A stretch of DNA of 64,000 bases. Origin: Rhododendron vialii. Lineage: Eukaryota; Streptophyta; Magnoliopsida; Ericales; Ericaceae. The notes under the pieces were generated by a model. That model ran no database searches. It was not told where the DNA came from and worked only from the letters and a program-made list of their open reading frames with translations. Position numbers and translations under genes: made by a program. The stretch is from the NCBI RefSeq assembly GCF_030253575.1, contig NC_080557.1, forward strand, positions 45,832,501 to 45,896,500, given 5' to 3'. Every line of letters starts with the position of its first letter. The stretch's first letter is position 1. Shown here piece after piece: positions 25,946 through 37,469 of the stretch.

Positions 25946-26900
25946 AGTAGACAACAAAAACGACACGAGACTCTTTACCTTTTTATTTTTTTTTCTTAAT
26001 AAGATCGCGTGATCCGATCATGTAACATGATTGTTTTGCAATTTGCATAATACCCACCCGATTAACTTTGAATGGGATATGTGATCGCTGGAAAATTATT
26101 GACCGTTCTTGGAGCATTGTCAAGCGAAATTCACACTAGAAAGTATTTTTTGTTTTGTTTTGATGGTTAGAGATGTTTGAGTTAACTTATACGCATCTCA
26201 ACTAATCCCCTCTCCAGTCTAGTCAAAAGCAGACTATTCACACTGAGATTAGAGAATTCACAAGAAATATTTTCTTGCGGTCTCATCCTAAGAATCAAAT
26301 ATTGATCAATTGTGTGATGAGCAAATCCACCGACTAACCGGCGTAATCCTTGGGCTCCACAAAATATGTTCGTCTCACATGGAAATCGGAATTCCTGTTG
26401 TTCGCAAGTGACCACAAGGGACAACATGCTTGTTCTCCAGTCTCCCGTCCGAGCCATCCGTGAGAATGCGGAGGGTTGGCAGTGCCCATGAGCACCTAAT
26501 AGTCTAATACTTTCCAGACCCCCTACTCTCAAATGGGGTCTACAACGACCAGACACTTTTAATGGCGTCGTCTCACGAACAATGACATAACACCACTAGA
26601 GAGAGAAAGTGTGTTGTCCTTTTATCTCAAGAATGGGACCAGAGTACCATCCAGAGCGTAAAAGAAACGAGTTGAATAAATACTATAGCGGTTTCATGGT
26701 AACATTTTCAATCCCTTCAGCATATTCGAAAACGACACCCATTGTCCTCTCTCTCTCTCTCTCTCTCTGCCGCTGCCGCTGCCCCTGCCCCTGCCCCTGC
26801 CCTGCTACTAGACAACAACAAAACTTCCGTGATACTCTTTTAAGACTCAGATTTTCCATACCCATTTATCAGAAGGGTCAAAGTGAGAGAGAAAAGTTGG
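25946..26900. other. Spacer, no supported gene
   Basis: An open minus-strand frame at 26182-26556 has no recognisable domain or splice context. A (CT)n run at about 26744-26768 and a C-rich stretch (CTGCCC units) precede the small ORF at 26908 and may be part of its leader. Confidence 0.35.
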
Positions 26901-26907
26901 TAAGCAA

Positions 26908-27233
26908 ATGAAAGCTTCGAGTATACTGAGGTTGAAGGGGATCCAAGTGGCCAGGTGGGGGAGGAGAATTGGGTGCAGCAGCGGCGGCTCTACTGCTGCG
27001 GTCTGCTTTAGGAGGAGGGAGGAAATGGAATGCCGCGGTGGCGGCAGCGGCGGACCGTACTTTTTGAGGCAGTTGCTTTGTAGGCTCAAGTCTCAGTGGA
27101 AGCAGCTGGCTCTCAGAAGGGAAAGAAACAGCAGTACTATTGCTCTGTATAGCTATGATATTCGTAGCTATTCTCAGAATTTTGATGAGGGTAATTGCTT
27201 GGATGACCATCTCTCTCCTTTAGCTCCAAGATG

Positions 27234-27234
<1 letters not shown>
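26908..27234 (+). CDS. Small basic plant protein of unknown function
   Basis: This is a single-exon frame of 108 residues. The first half is Gly/Ser/Arg-rich. The second half carries FLRQLLCRLKSQWKQLALRR and then YSYDIRSYSQNFDEG. I recognise the arrangement of a basic LKSQWKQ-type helix followed by a YSYDxxSYxxNFDDG-like tail from small uncharacterised plant proteins, but I cannot give the family a name. There is no signal peptide or membrane segment. A CT-rich leader precedes it and a long (CT)n tract starts right after the stop. The minus-strand frame overlapping it looks like a GC-rich shadow. Confidence 0.55.

Positions 27235-27236
<2 letters not shown>

Positions 27237-27279
<43 letters not shown>
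27237..27279 (+). repeat. (CT)n microsatellite after the small ORF
   Basis: About 21 CT units lie directly downstream of the stop codon at 27234, presumably in the 3' UTR. Confidence 0.9.
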
Positions 27280-27281
<2 letters not shown>

Positions 27282-28976
27282 TGTCAGTTGTTTCAGAGGG
27301 GATTAATACCCAAATCAATCCCTTGCCTATATTTTGGTAGCACTTACTGTAAGCAGTACTACTGTGATGAGATTTTATTTTAGTACTAGTTTTGTGTTGA
27401 CAGCAAATTTTTTGGGCAGTGAGTTGAATTTTAATCTGATCCCATAAATACTTTCCTCATCAGCTAACCATGCGAGGCCAGTGACTTAGGCCAAGTTACT
27501 CGAGTTCGATTTCTTGATTGCATTACACAGAATTGCTAGCTATTCTCGTGCTTTTTGTAAGTGAAAAAAATTGATGGTGATGTTACGAGTACGACGTATA
27601 TGATTTGTGTTCTTGCACAACATGTGCTTTTATGAATTTAAAGGCTTCTACTTTATGCTGGATTTTGGAGATTAGCAGATTGGAAATTGATTTCTTTACT
27701 TTTCTAATTGACGCAGACACTCCTTTTTTGTCTTTTAGCCGATGAATTTAAGAAATAGGCACCGCATGCATACGCATTTTACAAATTTCAATGTAAATTC
27801 ACCTGTTAAAAACCAAAAAAAAAAAGTGTTTGCATCAATTAAAGGAGCGTAGAAATCAATTTCCTAGCAGATAATACGGTATTTTTGGGGGTCAAAAGTG
27901 TCTGGTTGAAGCCTAACGATAGTGTGTACCTCACTAAAGCGAGAGATTATTAGTAGTGCTGAAGGAGTAATGCTCGGTGTCCGGTTTCTTTCTTTGGTTA
28001 TGGAAGGCAATGGAGCGGCTAGCGGCCCTGTCCCTAGTTAGTAGTATTTAGTTAGGCCTCATTTCGCTAATTTTTTAATTTTTTAAATACTTATTTTTTA
28101 TTTTATGAAATAGATTATTTTCTCATGATATATTATTTTTAATTCAAAGAATAAATATTTATTTTAGTTAGTAAAACGTAACAGAGTTACATTTTACGAT
28201 GTGAAAAGAAAAAAAAAAACCTTGCACTTCCACCTCCCATACCTGTTGGCTGTTGAAGTTTGAGAAGACAGCTGGCTTAGATGCCCTTAATTTCATGCAT
28301 GCGAAATTGGCATCCAATGATGGAGCCAAAGAATTTGGGCCCTCTTCCACTAGTCATTGTCTAGCCCTCTGCTTTCGCAGGGGGAAAGAATTCGTGATGC
28401 ACTCCACTCTTGCCTTCAAGGCTTCACTCAAGCATTGGATCCCTGAAATTTTTTTTTTTTTTTATCAGCAAAAATTTATTAATTATCGAATTTGAAAATT
28501 ACAGAAATTAAAAGGCCAAGGGTACAAGGAAATTGATATTATAATTAATTTCTTTTTCTTTTACCATTCTATCTAGTTTTCAATCAAAGTTAGAATGTGG
28601 ATAAAAAAAAATTTTTAATCAAAGTTAAAAATTACTATGATTTCCCATTATACGGGCAATGAGTTTTGCACTCTAAATTTTCTAAAAGCGCACTCCGAAT
28701 TTGTCTTCTGATACTTTTGTTGAGTGTAACACAACTTTTGGAGTGTATTTATAAAATTATAAAGTGCGAAAATCATTTTCCTATCTTTCTACTTTTTCCG
28801 TGGAATGACGAGTAATCCAATACCAATAAAATAGCGCTAAATGGTATTTTATTTAATGTGAAGAATGACCTGCTTAGAAATTCTTGAAAACATGAGCTTT
28901 AGTGCTTTTAGTTTAACAGAAACACCCTAATTGGCATTTTGGTTTGTTTTGCGTGCCAATCTATTACTCCCTCCGT
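27280..28976. other. Spacer with decayed MITE fragment
   Basis: No gene is supported. Around 28050-28190 there is a fragment related to the Tourist-like family at 8.5-9.1 kb (ttaggcctcatttcgcta, then tcaaagaataaatatttatt). The rest shows nothing I recognise. Confidence 0.35.
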
Positions 28977-29225
28977 CCCCATTCTTTAGTCCCGATTAAC
29001 ACTTTTTTCCGTTCCAAAAAAATGGTCCCATATGAAAACTAAATGGGTAATAAATAAGAAATTTCCTCTTTTACCCTTTTATTTTTAAATTAATAGTACT
29101 AAAAATAATAAAATGTAATGATTGAAGGGTAAAATGAGAAAAATAAGTTTTCAAAAGTGCATTGCTCGTGTTCCATTAATTAGTTGAAATTCCCAAAAGA
29201 GACTAAAGAATGAGGACGGAGGGAG
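28977..29225. mobile_element. Stowaway-like MITE
   Basis: Ends CTCCCTCCGTCCCC and GAGGACGGAGGGAG are the classic Stowaway (Tc1/mariner) termini. TA lies on both sides (28975-28976 and 29226-29227). Length is 249 bp and there is no coding. Confidence 0.85.
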
Positions 29226-29227
29226 TA

Positions 29228-29940
29228 GTACTTTGCATGCCAAGACTAAATTTCTCTTTCTTTCTTTTGAGGCACCACCCTAATAAATCATATCCAAACA
29301 GAATAGCATAACAAAAGACATGAAGGACATCAATCATCAGACTTGGGCGGTAATGACGGGTATTATTGAAACTGGACCCACTTGGGAAGTGTAATTGTTA
29401 CAACAAAAATGGTATGCTATGGTACTTTATTCTTTGAACCGAAAATTGCACGATTTTTCATAAGGAACGTGCAATTTGGGACGGAGGAAGTAACATGGAA
29501 TGGGTTGTAGGCGTCCAACCTATTCAATCCACAGAAGAAGAGGAGACATTTTCAACTTATATTACAACACCTGCTTACCTAAACCATGTGATTTCCAAAA
29601 GAAAAATGGGATGTTCGCATACACTCGTACACCGATTTAGATACAGCCACAGGTATGTCAATAGTGTTTCAATGTGTGTGAGGCCCTTGTTATTAGTATT
29701 TCGTAGTGTCTACGTGTATAGAATGGTTTCGGACACAATTAAGTGAGTTATCTGAATTTGTGCTCGTTCATATTTGTACACAAACTTTGAATTCCAAAAA
29801 AAGGCCGTTAAAAGTCTACAGCCCATGTGACCTCAAATGATGGCCATGCACCTATCAAACAATACCAATGTTAGCAAAACAAATCTGAACCGATTGAGTC
29901 AGAATCTGTGTTCAGACAATACCATAAAAATTGCTATATC
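29228..29940. other. Spacer and promoter region of the acid phosphatase gene
   Basis: No gene is supported; a small open frame at 29495-29746 has no known features. A Stowaway-like end (gggacggaggaagta) remains near 29478-29492. The (CT)n run at 29944-29963 lies in the leader just before the start codon. Confidence 0.35.
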
Positions 29941-29984
29941 GTCCTCTCTCTCTCTCTCTCTCTGAAATGCATACGCATATGCAA

Positions 29985-30414
29985 ATGGGAAGGGATCTGT
30001 GGTTGTTTCTAGCCATCGCCAGTCTCTTCACAGGCTTGGCAGCAGGTGGAGAGAACTGGAACATTCTGAAGTACCAGAAAAATAGGCATATGCAATCAGC
30101 AAAACTGGGTAATCACAATGGCGATAACAATCATAATTTGAAGAAGTACTGCGAGAGCTGGAGGATGAATGTGGAGCTGAACAACATAAGGGGTTTCGAT
30201 GTAGTCCCCCAAGAGTGCATTGACCACATCGGCAAGTACATGACTTCCAGTCAGTACAAATCCGACTCAGAAAGGGCAATGGAAGAGTCTTCACTCTATT
30301 TGAGCAGTCAATTTTGTAACTTCAAGGGTGACGGTAAAGATGCCTGGATCTTTGATGTTGATGATACCCTCTTGTCCACACTGCCTTACTTCAAGAAACA
30401 CCAATTTGGGTATG

Positions 30415-30458
<44 letters not shown>

Positions 30459-32577
30459 AGAAGTTGAAGGGAAAGATAAGTACTTTTTAGATCTAATTAA
30501 CATGGTGAATGAGAGCATCAAAACTTTTGGAAACTCTTGAAACTATGCCACTATGGTGGAGTAAAGGTGATTACTTGAAGCTGTTTCAATGTGCTCTGGC
30601 GAGGAAATTACAGTTAAGATCATCTTAACTTCCAGCAATGGTGGTTTTGGACTGCCCTTGGAAAACAGAATGATTTGAATGTAGAGACATCTGTAGACAC
30701 AAATCCTCTGTCCCAAAGAAAACTAGGAGAGAGTCCAAGAAAAGTTCCTAGAATCCCACTTTTCTGGGTTCTTAGGCCATGTTTGGTTGAGGATTTGAAT
30801 AGCCGGATAGGACCATTTGCACACCAGTTTTTGAAAACTCACACGTCCAGATCAGTTTACACGCACCTCACGTGTCCGGGCCTGTTTGTTAGGGTGAGGT
30901 GTTGAGCCTGTTTGTTATTAGGGGTCAAAAGGAAGCGGATTACCTATGGTCTCGTACTAGTCATTTCGCCTCACCCTCATCCGGTGTTTGTTACTTGAGA
31001 GTTTGATACCGGGATGAGAAGGGGATTGCCTATGGCCCCGATACCATTATCCCCGGAGGGCATAGTAAAGTGACTCCCTCCCCCTATCCTTGCCGTATTC
31101 CCTCTGTTGGTGGTTTTGCCGAGAATAAATATTAAGTCAATAAATCAAACCACGAGAACACCCTCTTTAATGACGAAGTACATTTTTTTTCAATAAAATT
31201 CATCAATCCACCTACCTAGCTATATATATCCACTCATATTAAATACAAAATAAACCAGTATTTACATATCCCGTTCTAAATAATACTCTTAACAAACCAT
31301 GTATTTATCATCTCTTGATATAATAATGTCCCTTCTACTATATCCTTCCAAAAACTGATCAGCAAACAAAGAAAGACAAATCATTCTCTCTGACAACCTC
31401 AGGATACCTTATCCCTTCTCCATTAGTCTCTCAATCAAACACGGCCTTGAGGCTATAGCCAAACTTGGTCTGGTCCTAACCCTAGTCCATAGCTAGCTGA
31501 GTCATTAACAATGGATTTTGGATTTCCTTTTCTCCATAACTCAACTTCATATTTTCAAAGATGCAGACTTGTTTGTAACTGCCATGTTGGTGATTTGATT
31601 TGTGATGTATTAATATTAGTGGGGAGAAGCTGAATGTAACTTGTTTGGAAGGATGGATGAGGGAGACTAAGGCACCAGCTCTTGAGCACACACTCCAACT
31701 GTACCATGAGATAAGAGGAAAGGGGATTAAGATCTTTCTGATCTCCTCAAGAAGGGAACACCTCAGAGATGCCACTGTTGACAACCTCATCAAGGTTGGG
31801 TATCCTGGCTGGACTTCTCTCGTATTGAGGTACTGACAACTTAATTACCTTAGGACTTGTTACCAGCATGAGGTTTTCTATTTTCCGAAAATCATTGTTT
31901 CCATGTCTTAATGTATGTTAGCACGTATAGTTTGATCGAAATCTCGAAACTCATAAATCTCGAGCCATGATCAGATAGACTGCAGTACTGCATATGGTAC
32001 ATGGAAACATGGTTTTGAGAGCACAAGATTCAATGCCCCTCGTGACACACTGAGTATATACATTATTCTTGGAAGCTTAAGTAATGGCAGAGAATGATTT
32101 TCTTACAATGCGGGTTGTAGGAAACTACTGTTGCATAATATGTGGCAGTCTGAACCCGTATAGGTGTTCGATATTTAGCTCTAAAAATTTTACGCAATAA
32201 AGAACGCGTCCAAAGTACTATGTTTTAAGGTATTCACTGGCTTCTGCCTTGAGGGACCCTCATATTATCTTTGAGGTGCCATGTCATGGGTACAAAACTA
32301 AAGGTTCCTGAAATGCGGATGGGGGAAAGCCTCGTTCGGTTTTAGAGGTTGTTTTACTCAATTACTTGAAGACTCATAATGTATGAACCTTGGATACAGG
32401 GGATTAGAAGATGAATACAAGGAAGTGCAAAGCTATAAAGCCGAGGTAAGAAAACGATTGGTTGAAGAAGGGTACCGGATATGGGGAATCATCGGCGATC
32501 AGTGGAGCAGTTTTGATGGACTCCCAGCTGCAAAGAGAACATTCAAGCTTCCAAATTCCTTGTATTATGTTTCCTGA
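29985..32577 (+). CDS. HAD class-B acid phosphatase / vegetative-storage-protein-like
   Basis: Exons are 29985-30409, 31620-31829 and 32400-32577, giving about 270 residues. The N-terminus MGRDLWLFLAIASLFTGLAA is a signal peptide, so the protein is secretory (cell wall or vacuole). The nucleophile motif IFDVDDTLLS, motif II IKIFLISSRREHL, a Lys-rich stretch (VQSYKAEVRKRL) and motif IV GIIGDQWSSF follow in order. The end RTFKLPNSLYYVS is typical of this family. In usual members motif IV reads GDQWSD; here the last Asp is Ser. The nucleophile Asp is kept, unlike soybean storage proteins, which have lost it. Two in-frame ATGs at 29967 and 29979 would add six or two residues before the signal peptide; I chose the third because the hydrophobic stretch then begins normally. 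Intron 1 carries a (CT)n tract and a MITE. Confidence 0.93.
30420..30456 (+). repeat. (CT)n microsatellite next to splice donor
   Basis: About 18 CT units begin ten bases after the 5' splice site of acid phosphatase intron 1 (GTATGTAAAT at 30410). Confidence 0.95.
30775..31446. mobile_element. Tourist-like MITE in acid phosphatase intron 1
   Basis: Inverted ends GGCCATGTTTGGTTGAG and TCTCAATCAAACACGGCC bound about 670 bp. TTA lies on the left (30772-30774); on the right TTG is found, consistent with a mutated copy. No coding is seen. Confidence 0.7.
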
Positions 32578-33560
32578 AGTTCGCCAATCACCATGTTCAT
32601 CTTCATCATCCCTTTGTATCAGACTTGCTAAGTTGTGGCAATGGCAGCTGCCATATTGACCCAACTAAAACATTGGAATTGGCTTTGAGATTCTTGTTTT
32701 TGTGTTGCTTATCTAAATACGCTTTTCCCCAACAAGGAAAACCAAAAGCTGCATGGTAAAAGTGTGGAAGAAGAAAAGGCCAATGAAATTGATTTTGACG
32801 CTTCACTTTTGTACCCAGATGCTCCACTTTTGTACATAAAGTTATTAGTAATTTCACGTTAAAGGTGGAACACATGCGTATAAAAATGGAGCTCCAAAAT
32901 CATCATCCAAAGCGAAAACTTGGTTTTGAAAGGTAAAATAAGAAACACGAAACACCCTTTTTTCCTCCCTTGTAAAAGTAATAAACCTGTAGCCATATTT
33001 TTCGTTTTAGTTCCATGATACATAGATCTGTTCAAGGACCCACACTAGACACTAAAACGAAGTTTTTTTTTGGAGCTTGACATGACTTGATGATTTCACT
33101 GGTAGTAAGGACTTTTATCATCTTTTTTCCTTTTGTGATCATCAATGGATACTGGATAGGATTTCTTGGTTCCCCCTTGGGCCTTTTTTTTCATGCAACT
33201 GAAAAAGCAATGCATATCTCAATTGTGTACTGAAACACACAAATACGTACAAGAGAATATGTATCGCAATTCGCATATGACTAGAGAGGGTAATTGGGCC
33301 CGCTCTGATCAAGGCGGGTTTTTGTAAATTTTCAGGTGCTGGGTGGGTTGGGGTTTGGATGATGTTATCCCGCCGGGTAACCTTGCAATATTAATGTGTA
33401 CAAATCATATTTTTAACCCTTAGTATTATTTTACCATTATTCTAAGCAAATTATATTTTTATCCTCATATTTTTACCATTATATACAAATATATCACCTT
33501 ATATATAACTATTTCCTTATATTTTTCTTTTATGCTAAACAATTATTTTTTAATTTTTAC
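32578..33560. other. 3' UTR and spacer
   Basis: Probable 3' UTR of the acid phosphatase gene followed by an AT-rich spacer. No gene or bounded repeat was found. Confidence 0.4.
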
Positions 33561-34336
33561 AGTCCGTTTGAATGCGAGATAAGGATTGGGGTATTAGTTA
33601 GGAAGGGGGATAAGATAAGATAGTAGAGGATATTATGTAAGAAGAATGACCCCTCATTGATGTGACGGGAGATTAAATAATACTTGGTTTAAATGAGAGA
33701 TAAATTAGGGGGATAATGTTGTTTTGTAGTTGAAATGAAAGAAAGAGGAGGTATTATCCGAGGGTATGTAATAACACCCAGAACCTCCCCATAAATAAAT
33801 TGAGTCCTGCTACACACACAGCAGATCTGTGCATAGATTTTGTTGTGGGGCCCACCACGGGTCCCACACAAATCATCCGAGCCGTTCATTAAATGTAAAA
33901 TATTTTTTCAAGGGTCTCCTTAAAAAATAAGATCAATCCGATACCTCTAGGTGATCGATCCAACCATCTAACTTTTCATTCAGATTTCCGGATAATGAAA
34001 AATTATATGATTGGATCGAGTATCTATAGGTATCAGATTGATCTTATTTTTTACGGAGACCCTTGAAAAAATATTTTATATTTAATGAACGGCTCGGATG
34101 ATTTATGTGGGATCCGTGGTGGGCCCCACAACGAAATCTGTGCACAGATCTGCTGTGTGTGTAGACTTTCTGTAAATAATCCTCCCGTTGGAAGGTATTA
34201 GAAGGTACAAGAGAATCCGAAACTTAGTTAATACCTCCGATAAAATGTATTCCCAAACCATAACTTAACCATGGACCCACAGTCTGGAGGGGATATTATT
34301 GATACCCCTTCGATAGCCCTCATTGAAACAGGCCCT
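33561..34336. mobile_element. MITE interrupted by a second MITE
   Basis: Outer ends AGTCCGTTTGAATGCGAG and CTCATTGAAACAGGCC are imperfect inverted repeats. The interior is split by the palindromic element at 33810-34164. The outer interior (ataaggattggggtattag on the left, ggaaggtattagaaggtac on the right) has no coding. Confidence 0.5.
33810..34164. mobile_element. Palindromic MITE nested in 33561-34336
   Basis: A near-perfect foldback: CTACACACACAGCAGATCTG faces CAGATCTGCTGTGTGTGTAG. The match continues inward (gtggggcccaccacgggtcc with ggatccgtggtgggccccac; atccgagccgttcattaaat with atttaatgaacggctcggat). The loop is near 33980. Confidence 0.85.
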
Positions 34337-34823
34337 AAGGGACGAAGGCATCCTCACATTACCTTGCCAAGGTTCAGAGCGGGGCCATCCGGCCCATCCC
34401 TACATATGACAATTCTCTACCCCAACGTGCTCGAACGAGACAGTTCCATCATCTATATGCTGGGTTTGTGAAACCGGAGGAGTCTCGGGGCACCGCTCTC
34501 GAAACTTCGACATGAATACTATTATGGTAATTAACGATGCAAATCCTAAAATATATATTTATCATGTACAATAGTTTTTAAATACACAATTGAAAAACCG
34601 CATAAAAAAAACTTTATGTTTTTTCAATTTGCATTCTTTATTTACACATTGTGCGAGTCATGATTTAATCATTTTCAACCTATACCCAAGTAAGAATAAT
34701 TAATTGCCTTGGAGCACTGTCAAGTATTCAGGTTCTTCTCTATCATACATTAGTGTGAGCGTGCTCTAACAAAATATATGGTGAGAAAGAGCCCTATAGA
34801 ACAACGTGGTTGTGTTATACAAA

Positions 34824-36006
34824 GGGTTAAATATCTACTTTCCCCTCCAACTATTCCAATTTTAGTTACTTCCCCCTCCAACTACCAATTGAAGCTATTT
34901 TCCCCTTCAACTTTCAAAACGTTAGCCACTCCATCCAATCCTTAACTCCCATCCAATTCATGGACGGAAAACCCAATAGCACTAACCCCAAGAATGGTTT
35001 TGGTGCCCCAAAAGTGGATTTGGTGCCAAAAGAAGGGTAATCTGGACATTCTAACTCAAACCCCAAACGTGATTTCACCATTGTGTCCGGATGTCCAATT
35101 CACCGAAGCCACATCATGAAATGGATGCTCTTCCACAAGGAGAAATGGAAGAGGCATTAAAGGGTTGTTGGGCTAAATAAGCCAAGTGGCTTTTTTTTTT
35201 TTATCCATATTCAAATTTTTTTCGTATTTGTTAGTTTTTCTTCAATTTTTTAGGAATTATTGTTTCGTTATGACGAAAGGAATCTAAAAAAGTAAAAATT
35301 ATGATCGAAAATCAATTTTTTTGAATAAAGACGAAAAAATTGGCTTATTGGCTTATTTTTGTCTTTATTCAAAGAATTAGGTATCGATCGTAATTTTTAA
35401 CTTTTTAGATTCCTCTCGTCACGATGAAGCAATAATTTCCAAAAAATTGACGAAAAATTAGCAAATGCGAGAAAAATTTGAATAAGAACAAATAAAATAA
35501 GCCCCTTGGGTTTATTTAGCTAAATAATGCTATGGGAATCACAGTAACACTCCAGCTATGTTTTGCAACTATTTAGTGGGTCCCAATTTAAACTTTGGTT
35601 AAGAATTTTTAACACGTTAAAATTGAGTAGTATAGATGGAATATTGTTGAGGTATAGTGTATGCATTTTTTGTACGTTGAGCCACAAAAATTTGCATTTC
35701 AAAATAAACAAATGTTTTGAATTATTATTTTTTCTTTATTAAAAAATATTATAGTTTGGTTCATAATTTTTTTACTTTTTAAATTCTTCTTGTCGAGTTG
35801 AGCTAATAATGCATAAAAAATTGACGCATGAATTGGACGAGGGGGTTAGAGCTGCTTGTTTTCCGTCCATGAATTGGACGGGAATTAAGGATTGGATGGA
35901 GTGGCTGACGTTTTGAAAGTTGGAGGGAAAAGTAGCTTCAATTGGTAGTTGGACGGGGAAGTAACTAAAATTGGAATAGTTGGAAGGGGAAGTAGATATT
36001 TAACCC
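34824..36006. mobile_element. Non-autonomous Mutator-like element (long TIR)
   Basis: An exact 9-bp duplication, TTATACAAA, flanks the element (34815-34823 and 36007-36015). The terminal inverted repeats are about 145 bp long, from GGGTTAAATATCTACTT at the left to AAGTAGATATTTAACCC at the right, and include TCCAACTATTCCAATTTTAG and CCATCCAATTCATGGACGG in both arms. Long TIRs plus a 9-bp duplication are diagnostic of Mutator-like elements. No transposase is present; instead it contains the foldback at 35171-35527. Confidence 0.9.
35171..35527. mobile_element. Foldback MITE nested in the Mutator-like element
   Basis: Outer arms GGCTAAATAAGCCAAGTGGC and AATAAGCCCCTTGGGTTTAT are inverted. Inner arms gacgaaaggaatctaaaaaa and ttagattcctctcgtcacga are also inverted. 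It belongs to the same family as 25490-25945. Confidence 0.7.
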
Positions 36007-36696
36007 TTATACAAAGCACTGAGGCCTAGTTTCTTAAAAGAAGTCACTTTGGTTTTTTGAGATTTTTTTTTGTCCCTTTCCAAAAAAAAAATTTTGTTTT
36101 GTTTATTTTCTGTCAAATTTTTTGTAGATTATTAATTCGTCTCGACAAGAAAAATTGAAAAAATAAGAAATTACTGTATGACTTTTACTCAATTGTTTAA
36201 AAAAAACATTCAAGAAAAAATCAAAAAGTCCAAAGCACCCTAGCGCACATCCAAGACGTCCAAACTTGTTTTGGACGATATATATTTGGCCAAGAAAGAG
36301 AAGAGAGAGTAGACGGCTGAAAAGAAAAGAGAGTGATCGGATCTGAGCCTTTCAAAACACGTTTGAATGGTTCGGATGCGTGCTGGGTACCGCGAGTTGA
36401 GTTTTGTTCACCTTTTACTTAAGAGGGTGACCATTACCCTCTTTTCTATTGGTGTTAAAATGACATGGATTCTACCAAAAAGTGATGTCATGTTTATCAA
36501 AAAGTGTATTGCATAATAAGCGTGATATCACTTTAGGATAGAATTCACAACTTTTCAACCAATAAAAAAATAATAATGTTCACCCCCTGCCGCCCCGTGA
36601 TATCCAATTTGCCCAAAAGAAACTACTCCATCTATAATAAAGATTCTAAACTAAACCAAGAACCCACGGTCATCACTCATTCATCAGTGATCACAG
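36007..36696. other. Spacer with one more GACGAGA-family fragment; PHR1 promoter
   Basis: At 36040-36242 another copy of the foldback family is seen (attcgtctcgacaagaaaaa flanked by tttggttttttgagattttt and aaaaatcaaaaagtccaaag). The remainder up to about 36700 is the presumed promoter of the PHR1-like gene; I see no certain element in it. Confidence 0.45.
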
Positions 36697-36796
36697 ACTC
36701 ACAAACCTTCTGATTTTCATTCACGCGCTCTGAAAGGCGATTGGATCGCTGCCCTTCCTCTAATACTCATCGATAAAATTAATCATACAAGACAAA

Positions 36797-36952
36797 ATGC
36801 ACCCGTCACCGTTCACTGCTTCGGAGACGCCGGTGAATGAATCTTTGGAATCCACCTCTCCAATTAGGTACAGCTTTGGCAAGTTATTCTATAGTTTTCC
36901 TCTAAACACCAGCTCAAGAATCGTCAAGTCCCAGATCGAAATATGGAACTAA
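36797..36952 (+). promoter_or_regulatory. Upstream ORF candidate in the PHR1 leader
   Basis: An ATG opens a 51-codon frame that starts MHPSPFTASETPVNESLES and ends SRIVKSQIEIWN, stopping at 36952. It lies upstream of a good splice donor (CAG|GTGAGA, GT at 36987) and about 1.5 kb before the main start. If this leader exon is transcribed, the frame would be a uORF of the PHR1-like mRNA. It has no known domain. The main uncertainty is where transcription begins. Confidence 0.45.
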
Positions 36953-37469
36953 TTGGGTCCCAAGTCACGAGCTTTCCCTGATTCAGGTGAGACTTTCGAA
37001 TACCCATTTCGCGATTGTGATCAACTTTGCATATACGTCGTCCGTAACCCTCAATCTGAATAACCTAATTTGGGTTCGATTTGGGTTAGTTTTACTGTTT
37101 TTGGCTTCCTGTTGAACTGGGTTATTTTTTCTTTCTGTATATGTGCGCATGTTAATATTCGTGAAGATTAATGTGTTTCTGAAACTTATATTGACCGTGC
37201 TTTGATGTTTTTATGTGCTTTGTTGTGGATTGGTATGGTGGAAGAGACCCATATGGCTGATTAGAACAGTTCTGATAAGGCTTTATTGGGTTGGTTTGTC
37301 CATTGGGGTATCCGGAGCACGAAAAGACTTTCTTTTTGGGTCTTTTTAGCCGTTTAAAAAAAGATTAGTCATATATGTACAAATACTTATTGATAATTTT
37401 GGAGTGCTTATATTGTTGAGTTACCTCTTGTCTGGGTGCAATAATTACGGCCTTATGTTTCATTTAGGC

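Noticed and set aside
26182-26556. 124-codon minus-strand frame
   Set aside because: No domain, no signal peptide, no splice context and composition like the spacer around it.
26878-27210. 110-codon minus-strand frame over the small ORF at 26908
   Set aside because: It is low-complexity Ala/Pro-rich and explained as the antisense shadow of the Gly/Arg-rich plus-strand ORF.
29495-29746. 83-codon frame upstream of the acid phosphatase
   Set aside because: No homology-like features; probably promoter or spacer sequence.
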